From: Actinomycetota bacterium
GTDB lineage: Bacteria > Actinomycetota > Actinomycetes > S36-B12 > UBA10799
Assembly (NCBI GenBank): GCA_020636995.1
Contig: JACJWU010000004.1
Coordinates: 306,176-370,175 of the forward strand
DNA length: 64,000 bases
Direction: 5' to 3'
The position numbers and the translations under genes were made by a program. The notes beneath the pieces were generated by a model that was not told where the DNA came from, made no database searches, and worked only from the letters and a program-made list of their open reading frames with translations. Below, piece after piece: positions 43,290-52,553 of the stretch; position 1 is the stretch's first letter; the number at the start of each line of letters is the position of its first letter.

Positions 43290-46200
43290 GTGAATCTGGA
43301 TTCCGTGGCCACGACGACGGCGGTGCGTCCGGTGGCGGACACAGCACCGCAACCGCCGCGCGACCTGCTTTCCCGACTGTGGCCGACCGGCTACCACCCG
43401 GGCAGGGCGTACCTGATCGTGCTGGCCGTCTCCACCTTCATCGTCAGCAGATGGTTCCGGGCCGGGACCTTCATCGCCACCGGCGACATGGGACCCCTGA
43501 TACGGCAAGGCTGGGAGCCCGGAGTCCTCTGGTCGTGGAACTACCAGGTGACCGGTGCCGGTTCGGCCGCGCACACGATCGGACGCGCCCCCGAGTTCTT
43601 GCTGATCTGGCTGAGCGGCGTCTTCGGCTTCGACGAGACGGTCGCGCAGTGGCTGTTCTACAGCATCATCTACGGACTGGTGGCGTTCGGTGTGGCCTAT
43701 GCGGCAGGGGCCATCGTGCGCAGCGAGTGGGGCATCGTCGTGGCAGGGAGCTTCGCGGTGATGAACGGCTTCTTCCTCACCCGTATCCCCAACCCGCTCA
43801 ACATCATCTCCGTGGGCACGCTCGCGCTGCTCACCGGCATGGCGCTGCGGGTGGCGCAGGGCCGGACGATGCCGGCGCCCCTGGCGGGCTTCGCGTTCAT
43901 CCCGATCGCCTTCCTCGCCTTCAATCCCCCGATGTTCGTGGTGGCGGCCGCGTGGACGGTCCTCTTCGCCCCTGTCCTGGCCGGCATGCTGTACGGCTGG
44001 CGTGGCCTGGTGCGACTGCTCAAGTGGGACGTGCTGGCGGCGCCCTGGGTGGTGGTCCTGAACCTGTGGTGGATATTGCCCTTCCTACAGGCCTACACCG
44101 GCGGCGGTGGAGCCGAGTCGAACGCCACATTCACCGATCCCACCAACTGGACCTGGGCGCAGATCAACAACCAGATCCCCAACATCCTGACCCTGACCGC
44201 CAACTGGGCCTGGTACCTGCCGCAGTACCTGCCCTTCACCGATGCCCTGGACCGACCGACGTGGATCTGGATCCGCTATCTGATCCCGGCGCTGGTGTTC
44301 GCCGCCCCCCTGGCCGCACTGCCCATCCGCCGGCGCGCATCCATGGTGTTGCTCGGCTTGTCGGGCGTGTTCGTCTTCCTGGCCAAGGGACTCATGGAGC
44401 CGCTGTCCGACGTCAATCTGATGCTGTACCTGAAGATGCCGGGCTTCTGGTTGTTCCGGGAGCCCATGAGCAAACTCGGGCAGTTGCTCGTGACCTTCTT
44501 CGCCATCCAACTCGCCATCCTCGCCGAGGGGGTGTACCACCGCTGGCGACAGCGCGACCATACCCCCGCCCGCTGGCCGAAGTTCCTGCCGCATCCGTCG
44601 ACCCTGGCATTCGTGGCTGCGACTGCGGGCACTCTACTGGCGATCGCCTACCCCTACCCGGTCGCGACCGGCGGCGTGATCCCCGACGCACGACCCATGC
44701 AGCCATCGGCACACGTCCGCGTCCCCGAGTACTGGCGCAGCATGGCCGCGACCATCAACGCCGACCCCAGCCCGGGCAAGGTCCTCGTGCTACCCCTCGA
44801 CGACTACTACCAGATGCCGACGCAGTGGGGCTTCTTCGGCGTCGACAGCATCGCCAACCTGCTCATCAAACGCGGGGTGGTGCAGCCCAAGCCGGACGGC
44901 TACTTCGGCGACGTGCCCGGCTACAAGGCCGACATCACGGGCATCCAGACCGCCTTGCTGTCCGGTGATCTGACGGCAGTCCCCCGCCTGCTCGATGCCA
45001 GTGGCATCGACAAGATCATCGTCCGTCACGATCTCATCCGGGACATGCCCGGCCGCAGCATCGCCGACGACGACGTGCTCACGAAGGCACTGAAACGCAC
45101 CGAGGGGATGACCCTGGCCGCCGAGGGTGAGCTCGACCTCTGGAAGGCGCCCCCCGAAAGCGGCGAACTCGCGCGCGCGTATTCCAACATCGTGACCGTC
45201 GGCGCGCGCCCCGACGCGGGGGCCGCCGTGATCGGCTCCATCGGCACGGACAGCGCCGCGATGGCGCTGAAGTCGAGCACCAAAGCGCCCTTGTACCCGG
45301 TGGTCGATGACACACCGCAGGTGACCGACGACACCGTGCAATGGCCGGTTCCCGCCGTGGATGAAGGGAACCCGGAGACCACCGTGGAGTTGCTTCCCGG
45401 CCGGTTCGTCGTTGCGCAGCGGGCCCGGGCCGCGGCCGTACTCACTCCGTCGCTGGACGAGCAGGCTGGGCGCCTGGTCTTCACAGACCCGACGAAGGTG
45501 CGTCTCGACGGCGAGGTGGTGTCCGAGCGACCGCCGTTGCGCGTGCCCGTCAAGCGCACTGACATCGTCGCCGTCAAGGTGGGCAGCAGGGCGGTGTCCC
45601 TGGATCAATGGGGCCGGGAGGCGTTGCCCAGGGCACCGGGGATGCCCGTCGCACGCTCTTCGGTGCCGGTCGGCTCAGCCGCACCTCTGACCGCGTTCGC
45701 GCCGAGCAAGCAACCGGCTGACCCCGCTCCGCCTTCGGAGGTCTACGACTGCAACAACTACGAACCGCGGCCCGCCGAGGAACTGAAACTACGCAAGGAG
45801 ACCGTACAGACGGACGCCGGGCCCGCGATCCGCCTGAGCGCGGTGGATCACGCTGCGTGTACGCGCATCGAGATCCGGGACGCCGTTCCGGGGCGGACGT
45901 ACCGGGTACGCCTGGAGTACCGGATGGTCGAGGGCAAGCGTCCACAGATCTGCCTGTGGCAGGTCGGAACGGACGGCTGCACGTTGGCGCCCCGACCCAC
46001 GATCAACGCCGGCTGGCACCCGTACGAGCAGATCGTCACCGTGGAACCGGACGCCGACAAACTGATCCTGGTTCTGCATGCCGACGTCGGCGAGCGGCTC
46101 CTGGGGAAGACGGTCACGGACTACCGGAGCATCTCGATAGAGGCCCTGGATCCGGTGCTCGAGACCGAGATCTGGCCGCCCGAGATCCCGCAGCGGGAGA

Positions 46201-47075
46201 TCGACGTCGAGGGCGGGAAGCACACCTTGTCCGTGACAGGTGGCCTCTCCGGTTCGTCGCTGTCGGAGTTCGAGCCCCTTCAGGACTGCTTCCGCTACGA
46301 CGATCGCACACAGCAGGAGGCGGGCCTGATGGCCAGCTACTCAGGAGACCTGCGCGACCCCACGATCACTCTCGGCGCCCGTGACCACATGGCGTGTCTC
46401 GGTGCGACCGTTCCGGACATGGGCCAATCCTCCCTCTACCGGTTCTCGCTGGAGTCCCGCCCGATCAACGACCGGAATCCGAAGTTCTGCCTCTACCTGC
46501 GCGGACCCGACCGGTGCCAGCGACTGCCGGTGATCGCCGAGTGGGACGACTGGACCCCCTTCGCCACCCTGGTCGGACCGGATGCCAAAGCGGTCGAGAC
46601 GCGCGTGTACCTCTATGGTCTGCGCACACTCGAGGGCACCGAACAATCGCGGGTCGAGTACCGCTCCGTGCGACTCAACCCGGTGGCCTCCCCGAGTTCG
46701 GTGGTGCTCGTGCGCCAGCCCTACGGTGGCACCCCCGACGTCATGGACGAACGGTTCATCCCGGTGGAGTCGAAGCGGATCAACCCCACCCGCACCGACA
46801 TCACCGCCGGTCCGGGTGCGGCGCTGGTCGCGCTGACCGAGACCAACGCCCCGGGATGGAGCCTGAGCGGCTTCGGCAAGTCGTCTGCGGCTCAAGGCTG
46901 GATGGCCTCCTGGCGAGTGGAAGGTCAACCCGTGGATGCCGCCGCGCGCTACCTGCCCGCAAGCACGTCACGCCTTGGCCTGTACCTGCTGCCCGTGGCG
47001 CTCGGGGCAGCGTTCCTCGCCATGCTGACCGGGGCGTGGTGGCGCCGCCGAAGACTGCGCCGGAGCAACCCATGA
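43290..47075 (+). CDS. AftD-like alpha-(1->3)-arabinofuranosyltransferase
   Basis: A 1,261-residue membrane enzyme. The N-terminal 470 residues have about 11 helices of the DUF3367 type (TGDMGPLIRQGWEPG, LAFNPPMFVVAAAWT, LYLKMPGFWLFREPMSKLGQ), followed by a long extracytoplasmic region with beta-rich carbohydrate-binding-like domains and one C-terminal helix near 1235. AftD in mycobacteria adds arabinofuranose branches from decaprenyl-phospho-arabinose. Here the match is by architecture and motifs, not full identity. GTG 43290 has GAGGTGG ahead. The next gene overlaps its end by four bases. Confidence 0.72.
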   Translation: MNLDSVATTTAVRPVADTAPQPPRDLLSRLWPTGYHPGRAYLIVLAVSTFIVSRWFRAGTFIATGDMGPLIRQGWEPGVLWSWNYQVTGAGSAAHTIGRAPEFLLIWLSGVFGFDETVAQWLFYSIIYGLVAFGVAYAAGAIVRSEWGIVVAGSFAVMNGFFLTRIPNPLNIISVGTLALLTGMALRVAQGRTMPAPLAGFAFIPIAFLAFNPPMFVVAAAWTVLFAPVLAGMLYGWRGLVRLLKWDVLAAPWVVVLNLWWILPFLQAYTGGGGAESNATFTDPTNWTWAQINNQIPNILTLTANWAWYLPQYLPFTDALDRPTWIWIRYLIPALVFAAPLAALPIRRRASMVLLGLSGVFVFLAKGLMEPLSDVNLMLYLKMPGFWLFREPMSKLGQLLVTFFAIQLAILAEGVYHRWRQRDHTPARWPKFLPHPSTLAFVAATAGTLLAIAYPYPVATGGVIPDARPMQPSAHVRVPEYWRSMAATINADPSPGKVLVLPLDDYYQMPTQWGFFGVDSIANLLIKRGVVQPKPDGYFGDVPGYKADITGIQTALLSGDLTAVPRLLDASGIDKIIVRHDLIRDMPGRSIADDDVLTKALKRTEGMTLAAEGELDLWKAPPESGELARAYSNIVTVGARPDAGAAVIGSIGTDSAAMALKSSTKAPLYPVVDDTPQVTDDTVQWPVPAVDEGNPETTVELLPGRFVVAQRARAAAVLTPSLDEQAGRLVFTDPTKVRLDGEVVSERPPLRVPVKRTDIVAVKVGSRAVSLDQWGREALPRAPGMPVARSSVPVGSAAPLTAFAPSKQPADPAPPSEVYDCNNYEPRPAEELKLRKETVQTDAGPAIRLSAVDHAACTRIEIRDAVPGRTYRVRLEYRMVEGKRPQICLWQVGTDGCTLAPRPTINAGWHPYEQIVTVEPDADKLILVLHADVGERLLGKTVTDYRSISIEALDPVLETEIWPPEIPQREIDVEGGKHTLSVTGGLSGSSLSEFEPLQDCFRYDDRTQQEAGLMASYSGDLRDPTITLGARDHMACLGATVPDMGQSSLYRFSLESRPINDRNPKFCLYLRGPDRCQRLPVIAEWDDWTPFATLVGPDAKAVETRVYLYGLRTLEGTEQSRVEYRSVRLNPVASPSSVVLVRQPYGGTPDVMDERFIPVESKRINPTRTDITAGPGAALVALTETNAPGWSLSGFGKSSAAQGWMASWRVEGQPVDAAARYLPASTSRLGLYLLPVALGAAFLAMLTGAWWRRRRLRRSNP

Positions 47076-48082
47076 GCGCCCCCTACGCGGGACCCCCACA
47101 GGGCCCACCCATCAGCCATCTGCCACCCCCCGGGTCATCCAAGCGTCGGCGGATCCTTGCCACGGTGATCACGATGGTGCTCATCGCCATCGCGATCCTG
47201 TTGTTGTTGCGCGCCTGCGCGGACGATCAGCCGCAGAGCGTGAGCATCGTGGCCGCCGGCGACATGGGCTGCGACCCCAAGGACCCGGGAACCGGCACGG
47301 CCCTGGAGTGCCAGGCGAAGGCGGTCTCGGACATCGCCGTGGGTCTCAAACCCTATGCTTTCATCGGCCTGGGCGACTACCAGTACGAGATCCCGACCAC
47401 CGAGGGGTACGAGACCGTCTACGACCCCTCCTGGGGCCGCTTGCGCGACATCACTTTCCCCGCGATCGGCAACCAGGAGTACAAGGTCCACGAGGCGAAC
47501 ACCTTCCACACCTACTTCGGCGAGCGCTCGGGGCCGGACCAGGGCTATTGGTCGGTGGAGTTGGGCCAGTGGCACGTGGTCTTCCTGAACTCGAACTGCA
47601 CCGTGGTCACGGGTGGTTGTGGGGCGGGATCCCCGCAGCACAAGTGGCTGCAGGAGAACCTCGCCGCCAACGACAGCAAGTGCACGATGGCGGTCTGGCA
47701 CCATCCGCGCTGGTCGAACGGAATCGCCGGATCGGATGCCCGGATGGGGGCGTTCTACGAGACGCTCCTGGTCAACGACGTGGACATCCTGCTGTCCGCC
47801 CACGAGGCCGACTACGAACGGTTCGGTCCGCTTGACGGCAGCGGCAAGCAACTGCCGGTCGGGGTCAGCCAGTTCGTGGTGGGAACGGGCGGGCAGGTCA
47901 CCTACGACCCCGAGGTGGGAGACGCGGCCTGGCGCGCCAAGGCCAAACCCGTGCCCAGTGAGTTCTTCGATGCCGACCACCACGGCGTGCTGCAACTCAC
48001 GCTGGATCCGACGTCCTACTCCTGGCAGTTCTTCGCGGTGGGTGCCGGAGTGGTCGACTCGGGTTCAGCCGACTGTCATTGA
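47072..48082 (+). CDS. Membrane-anchored metallophosphoesterase
   Basis: A 336-residue protein with a Pro-rich cytoplasmic N-terminus, one helix (about 28-48) and an extracytoplasmic calcineurin-like domain. Metal ligands appear in AAGDMGC, GLGDYQYE, IGNQEY (GNxE in place of GNHE), VWHHPRWS and SAHEADYER. The fold resembles purple acid phosphatase/alkaline phosphatase D-like enzymes. ATG overlaps the AftD-like stop (ATGA), so it may process lipid-phosphate products of arabinan synthesis (inference). Confidence 0.85.
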   Translation: MSAPYAGPPQGPPISHLPPPGSSKRRRILATVITMVLIAIAILLLLRACADDQPQSVSIVAAGDMGCDPKDPGTGTALECQAKAVSDIAVGLKPYAFIGLGDYQYEIPTTEGYETVYDPSWGRLRDITFPAIGNQEYKVHEANTFHTYFGERSGPDQGYWSVELGQWHVVFLNSNCTVVTGGCGAGSPQHKWLQENLAANDSKCTMAVWHHPRWSNGIAGSDARMGAFYETLLVNDVDILLSAHEADYERFGPLDGSGKQLPVGVSQFVVGTGGQVTYDPEVGDAAWRAKAKPVPSEFFDADHHGVLQLTLDPTSYSWQFFAVGAGVVDSGSADCH

Positions 48083-48414
48083 GCCCGCGCGACCCGCTGT
48101 CCGCCGGCCCCCCCACGCAGCGGGCCCCAACCCCCGACACGGCAAGCCCCGACCCCCCGACACTGCAAATTGCAGATCCGACCAGTAGGCGGCCGGGAAC
48201 GCAATCTGCCCGCCGGCACCAACCCCAACCCACAACCCCCCGACGCGGCAAATTGCAGATCCGACCAGTAGGCGGCCGGGAACGCAATCTGCCCTGCGGC
48301 GCCTGCCCTGCGGCACCTGCCCGCCGGCCCCAACCCATCCCCGTCCCGGAATCCTGCCTCTACCCCGAACCGATCTTGAGGGTCCCTTGAACAGCGGCGG
48401 GCACTCTGGGTCGC
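48083..48414. other. Intergenic region with two 47-bp repeats
   Basis: 332 bases without a supported gene. C-rich filler surrounds two exact 47-bp repeats (see next entry). CACTCT lies about 7 nt before the GTG at 48415. Confidence 0.6.
48165..48294. repeat. Two copies of a 47-bp palindromic element
   Basis: Copies at 48165-48211 and 48248-48294 are identical over 47 bases, starting GCAAATTGCAGATCCGACC and ending GAACGCAATCTGCCC. Each can form a hairpin by pairing GCAGAT with ATCTGC, and both are preceded by CCCCGAC. This looks like a REP/BIME-like element. Confidence 0.85.
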
Positions 48415-50217
48415 GTGAAGAACAACACCATGCGTCGCACCGCGATCGCCTCCGCGCTGGCAGTCTCCACCGCGTCCCTGTCCCTGCTGCCCGCACTGTC
48501 CGCTTCGGCAGTCGGGCCCAAGGCTCCCGGCATGCTCAAGGTTGAGCGCACCGGCGCCTCGCTGACCGAACTGGCCATCGGATGGAAGGGCGTGCCCAAC
48601 ATCGACCACTACACGGTGACGGTGTTCAACGGCTCGAAGGACCTCTCCCAGGTCGTGGACGCCAACACCACCAAGCTTGTGGTCGCCGCCCCAGGGGAGT
48701 GCACCCGCTGGCAGGTGCGCGTGGCCGCTGTGGATGCCGATGGCAACACCGCCTCGACGAACGCCTACCGCGTGGCACCCCTGGCACCTGGCGGCGTCAG
48801 TGGGATGGACGTGGACCGGACGACCGACGGCACCAGCGGAGTGGTCTTCTGGAACGCTCCCCGCTTCCCGGGCGCCGGATCCCCGACCTACCAGGTGAAG
48901 CTGAAGGAACTGGCCAGCGGCAAGGTCGTCGACGAGCAGACGACCGACGGCACGAAGGTCAGCTTCAACGACTTGAATCCCAAGCGTGCGTACGCCGCCA
49001 AGGTGACCGCGAGCAACGACTTCGGCTCCTGCGTCACCAGCACGAGCCTGCTGCGCAACGAGAAGCCGGCGGAGCCGACGGCGTTCACCGTGACCCGGGA
49101 GTCCGCTGCTTCGGCGATCGCGCTGCTGAAGTGGTCCGCACCGAAGTGGCGCGGCTACGGCAACGTCAGCGACTACGAAATCGTCTACCGCGCCATCGGT
49201 GTCAAGGACTCCAACTGGCAGAAGGTTCCGGCCGACCAGACTTCCGCCCGACTCGAACTCGACCCCAAGCGCAGCTGGACCTTCCAGGTCCGCGCCATCG
49301 GCAACGAGCGCGGCAACTGGTCCAAGGTGGCCACCTTGATGAAGGACATCCCCGCTGGCGTCGCGGAACTCGACCCGGCGGTCAAGATCGCGGAGAACAA
49401 CGGCACGGTGACCGTCGACTTCACCGGCCCGGTGGGTTCCAGCAGCAAGTACCCGAACATGGTCCTGTCCATCAAGCCCACGGTTGCCACCAAGGGTTTC
49501 AGCGACACCCACACGGTCTCGAACCGAGCGGGTCAGGCCGAGTTCACGCAGGTCCCGTGCGGCGTGTACACCGTGACGGTCACCGGCACCAACGCGGACA
49601 AGGAGTCCAAGGAGTTCGGCCGGCAGGTGATCAACCGCTGCGACACCGGCATCATCCCCGCCGCCAACTGGAAGCTCGTCTACGGTAGGGCCGACATCCA
49701 GGGCAACTTCGTGGACATGAAGTACGGCAACGAGTCCCGGGTGATGTCCACGACCAAGCGCGACTCCCAGGATGCGGTGTTCACCACCGAAGCCACCCTT
49801 CGCTCCGGCTGGGGATACGGCATCTGGACCCGCGCATCCCTTGAGAAGGGCGCCTCGGTGTCCGGTTACTCCTTCCAGTACGACCCCGGCTACGCCAACG
49901 TCAACCCCGGCTTCGGCAAGGCCCTGCTGCTGCGGGTCTGGGACTCGGGCCGCGAGTGCGGCAACCCGGTCGCCAAGGTCAAGTGGCCGGAGGGACTCAA
50001 GGTCGAGGACAAGCACAAGGTCGTGGTGGTCAACAAGGGTGACACCCTGTACGCCTCGATCGACGGCATCAAGATGTTCGACGTGCCGAGCCTCAAGGAC
50101 GCGATGAAGAGCTCCGGCTGCTCGGCGAACTTCGCGGAGCCGAACGGCACCGAGGTCGGGTTCCGCTCCTGGAACGCCTCCTCCTCGGTCTTCTTCGAGA
50201 ACACCACTCTGAGCTGA
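48415..50217 (+). CDS. Secreted FnIII protein with lectin-like C-terminus, copy 2
   Basis: A 600-residue paralogue of the protein at 34402 with the same domain order: signal peptide (ending about residue 31, LSASA), three FnIII-like modules, a beta domain and a concanavalin-like C-terminus. The last 170 residues are nearly identical to copy 1 (for example the stretch GYANVNPGFGKALLLRVWDSG, and the final FFENTTLS). The FnIII part diverges more and is richer in lysine here. A perfect hairpin terminator follows 13 bases after the stop. Confidence 0.82.
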   Translation: MKNNTMRRTAIASALAVSTASLSLLPALSASAVGPKAPGMLKVERTGASLTELAIGWKGVPNIDHYTVTVFNGSKDLSQVVDANTTKLVVAAPGECTRWQVRVAAVDADGNTASTNAYRVAPLAPGGVSGMDVDRTTDGTSGVVFWNAPRFPGAGSPTYQVKLKELASGKVVDEQTTDGTKVSFNDLNPKRAYAAKVTASNDFGSCVTSTSLLRNEKPAEPTAFTVTRESAASAIALLKWSAPKWRGYGNVSDYEIVYRAIGVKDSNWQKVPADQTSARLELDPKRSWTFQVRAIGNERGNWSKVATLMKDIPAGVAELDPAVKIAENNGTVTVDFTGPVGSSSKYPNMVLSIKPTVATKGFSDTHTVSNRAGQAEFTQVPCGVYTVTVTGTNADKESKEFGRQVINRCDTGIIPAANWKLVYGRADIQGNFVDMKYGNESRVMSTTKRDSQDAVFTTEATLRSGWGYGIWTRASLEKGASVSGYSFQYDPGYANVNPGFGKALLLRVWDSGRECGNPVAKVKWPEGLKVEDKHKVVVVNKGDTLYASIDGIKMFDVPSLKDAMKSSGCSANFAEPNGTEVGFRSWNASSSVFFENTTLS

Positions 50218-50230
50218 TCACCCCCCGAAC

Positions 50231-50271
50231 CACCTCAAGCCCTGCTCATCCCCTGAGCAGGGCTTGAGGTG
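50231..50271 (+). terminator. Strong hairpin after the secreted protein gene
   Basis: An 18-bp perfect stem: CACCTCAAGCCCTGCTCA pairs with TGAGCAGGGCTTGAGGTG around a 5-base loop (TCCCC). There is no T-tract, but the stem is long enough to stop transcription or stabilise the mRNA end. Confidence 0.75.
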
Positions 50272-50301
50272 TTCCTGAGGTTCTCCGACCAGGATCGTGA
50301 C

Positions 50302-50553
50302 ATGCAGAACGGCCAGCTCCTCGACACCCCGTTGCGCGAGCGTCCCCAGGTGTTGCCCACGCAGTCCCGGCGACTCAACCCGTGGGCCTGGCGGATCGCC
50401 CTGATGTTCTCGTTGCTCGCTGTTGGTTCCGCGGCGCTGCTGACCGTCAGCGGTGAGCGTGCCGTGTCCGACGTCTTCGTCACGTTCGCTTTCACACTCG
50501 GGCTACTCGCGGCACCTCTGTGGCTGTTCGCGCAGCGCGGCCCGACCGACTGA
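50302..50553 (+). CDS. Two-helix small membrane protein, divergent relative
   Basis: An 83-residue protein. The C-terminal 55 residues (WAWRIALMFSLLAVGSAALL, ERAVSDVFVTFAFTLGLLAAPLWLF) align with the two-helix proteins at 31657 and 36217, including the AxVTxxFxxGxLAxPLWL pattern, behind a longer hydrophilic N-terminus. ATG 50302 has CAGGAT 6 nt upstream. Family unknown; the third member in this locus. Confidence 0.72.
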   Translation: MQNGQLLDTPLRERPQVLPTQSRRLNPWAWRIALMFSLLAVGSAALLTVSGERAVSDVFVTFAFTLGLLAAPLWLFAQRGPTD

Positions 50554-50572
50554 CCACACTTCCTCCTCCCAC

Positions 50573-50607
50573 GATGGGGCCGTCCTACGACGCCGGACGG
50601 CCCCATC
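50573..50607. terminator. Bidirectional hairpin terminator
   Basis: GATGGGGCCGTCC pairs perfectly with GGACGGCCCCATC (13 bp, 9-base loop) between convergent genes ending at 50553 (+) and 50630 (-). Confidence 0.75.
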
Positions 50608-50629
50608 AGCATGTCCGGGGTCGTCAGCC

Positions 50630-50881
50630 TCATGGCAGTAGGTCGAAGGCCCTGCGCAGCGCCACCAACTCGTCGCGCAGCCGTTCCTGGCGGCCCTCAG
50701 GAACCTCGAGACCGACGACGTAGAGCTGATCGCCCCACGCCTGCGGGGCGATCTCCGGCACCGGCCGGCCAGCCATGTCGTGCAGCACCCGGCGATAGTT
50801 CTGCTCCTCGGCTCGCAAACGCGCCGGGGGCAACTGCCGCAACCGATCGCAGGTCCTCTCCAACTCGCGCTCGTAGGTCAC
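50630..50881 (-). CDS. Small conserved-looking protein, function unknown
   Basis: An 83-residue soluble protein (TYERELERTCDRLRQLPPARL onward) with amphipathic helices at both ends and the core GDQLYVVGLEVPE. The GTG start overlaps the SGNH hydrolase stop as GTGA, so the two are co-translated. I do not recognise it. Confidence 0.65.
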   Translation of the reverse strand: MTYERELERTCDRLRQLPPARLRAEEQNYRRVLHDMAGRPVPEIAPQAWGDQLYVVGLEVPEGRQERLRDELVALRRAFDLLP

Positions 50882-51846
50882 GCCCCCACCTGCTCCTCGT
50901 CCACCTCCGGCACCGGCTGCCGCCGCACCCTGCGCATGAGCGCCCAGGGCCCCCGCGGCCCACGGCCACCAGCCGTGAGGTGGGTCCCCGCCTCCTGGGC
51001 GGCATCCGCCGCAGCTTCAGCCAGTTCCACGACGGCCGCTGAGGTCTCATCGCCAGGACGAGTGGAGTCCAACGCGGCCAGGACCGCCGGGAACAGGACC
51101 TGGGTGACCCGCTCGTACCCTTCCGGGCCCGGATGGAATCGGTCCTCCGCGAACAGATCCGGATCTGCGGAGAACTCCTCCCCGAGTTCGTCGGCGAAGG
51201 AGACGACATGCGCCCCTTCGCGAACGCAGGCGATCATCTGCGCCGCGGCGAGCTGCCGGCTCAGCCGGCGTGCCACCCACCGCAACGGCTGCGGGATCGG
51301 GCGCACGGAACCCACGTCCGGACAGGTACCGACCACGACCTCACAACCCACTGACCGCAGACGGCGGACCGCCTGCTCGAGGTGGCCGACCGCCTGCTGC
51401 GGACGGCCGACATGGGTGATGTCGTTGGCGCCGATGATGATGACGGCGAGGTGGGGGCGCATGTGCAGGGCCCGGTCCACCTGGCCGAGCAGATCAGCGC
51501 TGCGGGCGCCCACGGTGGCCGCGTTCATCAGGCGCACTGGACGGTCGAGCACGTTGCTCACGCCCTGTGCGATCATCGCCGCCGGCGTGTTCCGGGCCTC
51601 CCCCGCCCCGAGCCCCGCCGCCAGCGAGTCCCCGAGCATCGCGAGACGTTGCGATGTGCCCTGCTTGCGCGCACCGTACAGACCATCCGCGTAGGGCGCG
51701 GCCTGTCGGCGGACCCCGATCTCGCGGCGTGCGTGCCGGCCCTGGGCGAACGCCACCCCGAAGGCCGCCGCACCCAGACCGAGCGCGCCACCGCCACCGT
51801 ACGCAGCGGTCATCGCGAGGCGTTTGGCGTGCTCCGCACGGCTCAC
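50878..51846 (-). CDS. SGNH/GDSL-type hydrolase
   Basis: A 322-residue protein. A hydrophobic segment near the N-terminus (about 10-32) is followed by an SGNH esterase domain: block I LGDSLAAGLGAGE, block II glycine in the AATVGARSADL region, block III GANDITH, and block V DRFHPGPEGYE. These enzymes deacylate small or surface molecules. GTG 51846 overlaps the MBL-fold stop as GTGA. The C-terminal 60 residues are Ala- and Arg-rich with no known domain. Confidence 0.88.
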   Translation of the reverse strand: MSRAEHAKRLAMTAAYGGGGALGLGAAAFGVAFAQGRHARREIGVRRQAAPYADGLYGARKQGTSQRLAMLGDSLAAGLGAGEARNTPAAMIAQGVSNVLDRPVRLMNAATVGARSADLLGQVDRALHMRPHLAVIIIGANDITHVGRPQQAVGHLEQAVRRLRSVGCEVVVGTCPDVGSVRPIPQPLRWVARRLSRQLAAAQMIACVREGAHVVSFADELGEEFSADPDLFAEDRFHPGPEGYERVTQVLFPAVLAALDSTRPGDETSAAVVELAEAAADAAQEAGTHLTAGGRGPRGPWALMRRVRRQPVPEVDEEQVGA

Positions 51847-52550
51847 CGCACCACGCCCTCCCGGCGCAGGAACCCGCGCACGGCCTCGCGCGCCCCGGTG
51901 TCGATGTGCGGACCGTGGGTGAACGCGGCCACCCGGTAATCCTCGTCCGCCAACACCGCCGCGGTCTGCTGGGTCAACGGGAAATCGGTGCAGGCGGACG
52001 CGAACGGCCACGTCATGCGTCCGGCCATGTTGAAGATGGAGTCGCCGGTGATGAGCACCCCGGTCACCTGGTGCAGCAGACTCACGTGCCCGGGGGTATG
52101 ACCCGGGGTGTGCCTCACCAGCATGCCGCCAGCAACGTCGAGGACCTCCCCGTCGTGGATCGTGCGCACCACCGGGCAGGCGGTGAACCCCATTCCAGGC
52201 AGGCGATCCATCATCTGCAGCAGGCCGGAGGAATACGGCGCGGGCGTACCGGCCCGGATGTACTCCGCATCGTCGACGTGCACGTCGGCACCCTCAGCGC
52301 GGGTGTGTGGCAGCAGGCGGGCGGCAGAGCCGGCATGGTCGGCGTGCGCATGCGTGAGGATGATCCGCTGCACGTCGCGCGGGTGCTTGCCGAACGTCGC
52401 AAGCCCTTTGACGATGCGTTTGGTGGCGAAGCGGGTCCCGGTGTCCACCAGCGTGACCGAGCTGTCATCCTCGACGAACGCGAAGGAGTTGATGTAGTCG
52501 CCCGCGGTCGGGATCCGGTAGACCCCTGGACCGAGAGCGACGACACCCAT
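51843..52550 (-). CDS. MBL-fold metallo-hydrolase
   Basis: A 235-residue metallo-beta-lactamase-fold enzyme. Metal ligands are in THAHADHAG (HxHxDH), HTPGHTPGH and TGDSIF, with a final His in FTHGPHID. It resembles glyoxalase II-like or lactonase-like hydrolases; the substrate is unknown. It sits 3 bases after the BI-1 gene and overlaps the SGNH gene, giving a four-gene operon from 53384 to 50630. Confidence 0.9.
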   Translation of the reverse strand: MGVVALGPGVYRIPTAGDYINSFAFVEDDSSVTLVDTGTRFATKRIVKGLATFGKHPRDVQRIILTHAHADHAGSAARLLPHTRAEGADVHVDDAEYIRAGTPAPYSSGLLQMMDRLPGMGFTACPVVRTIHDGEVLDVAGGMLVRHTPGHTPGHVSLLHQVTGVLITGDSIFNMAGRMTWPFASACTDFPLTQQTAAVLADEDYRVAAFTHGPHIDTGAREAVRGFLRREGVVR

Positions 52551-52553
52551 GGA

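Noticed and set aside
48076..50016. Minus-strand reading of 646 codons
   Set aside because: Antisense to the second 600-residue secreted protein; no domain and no start context.
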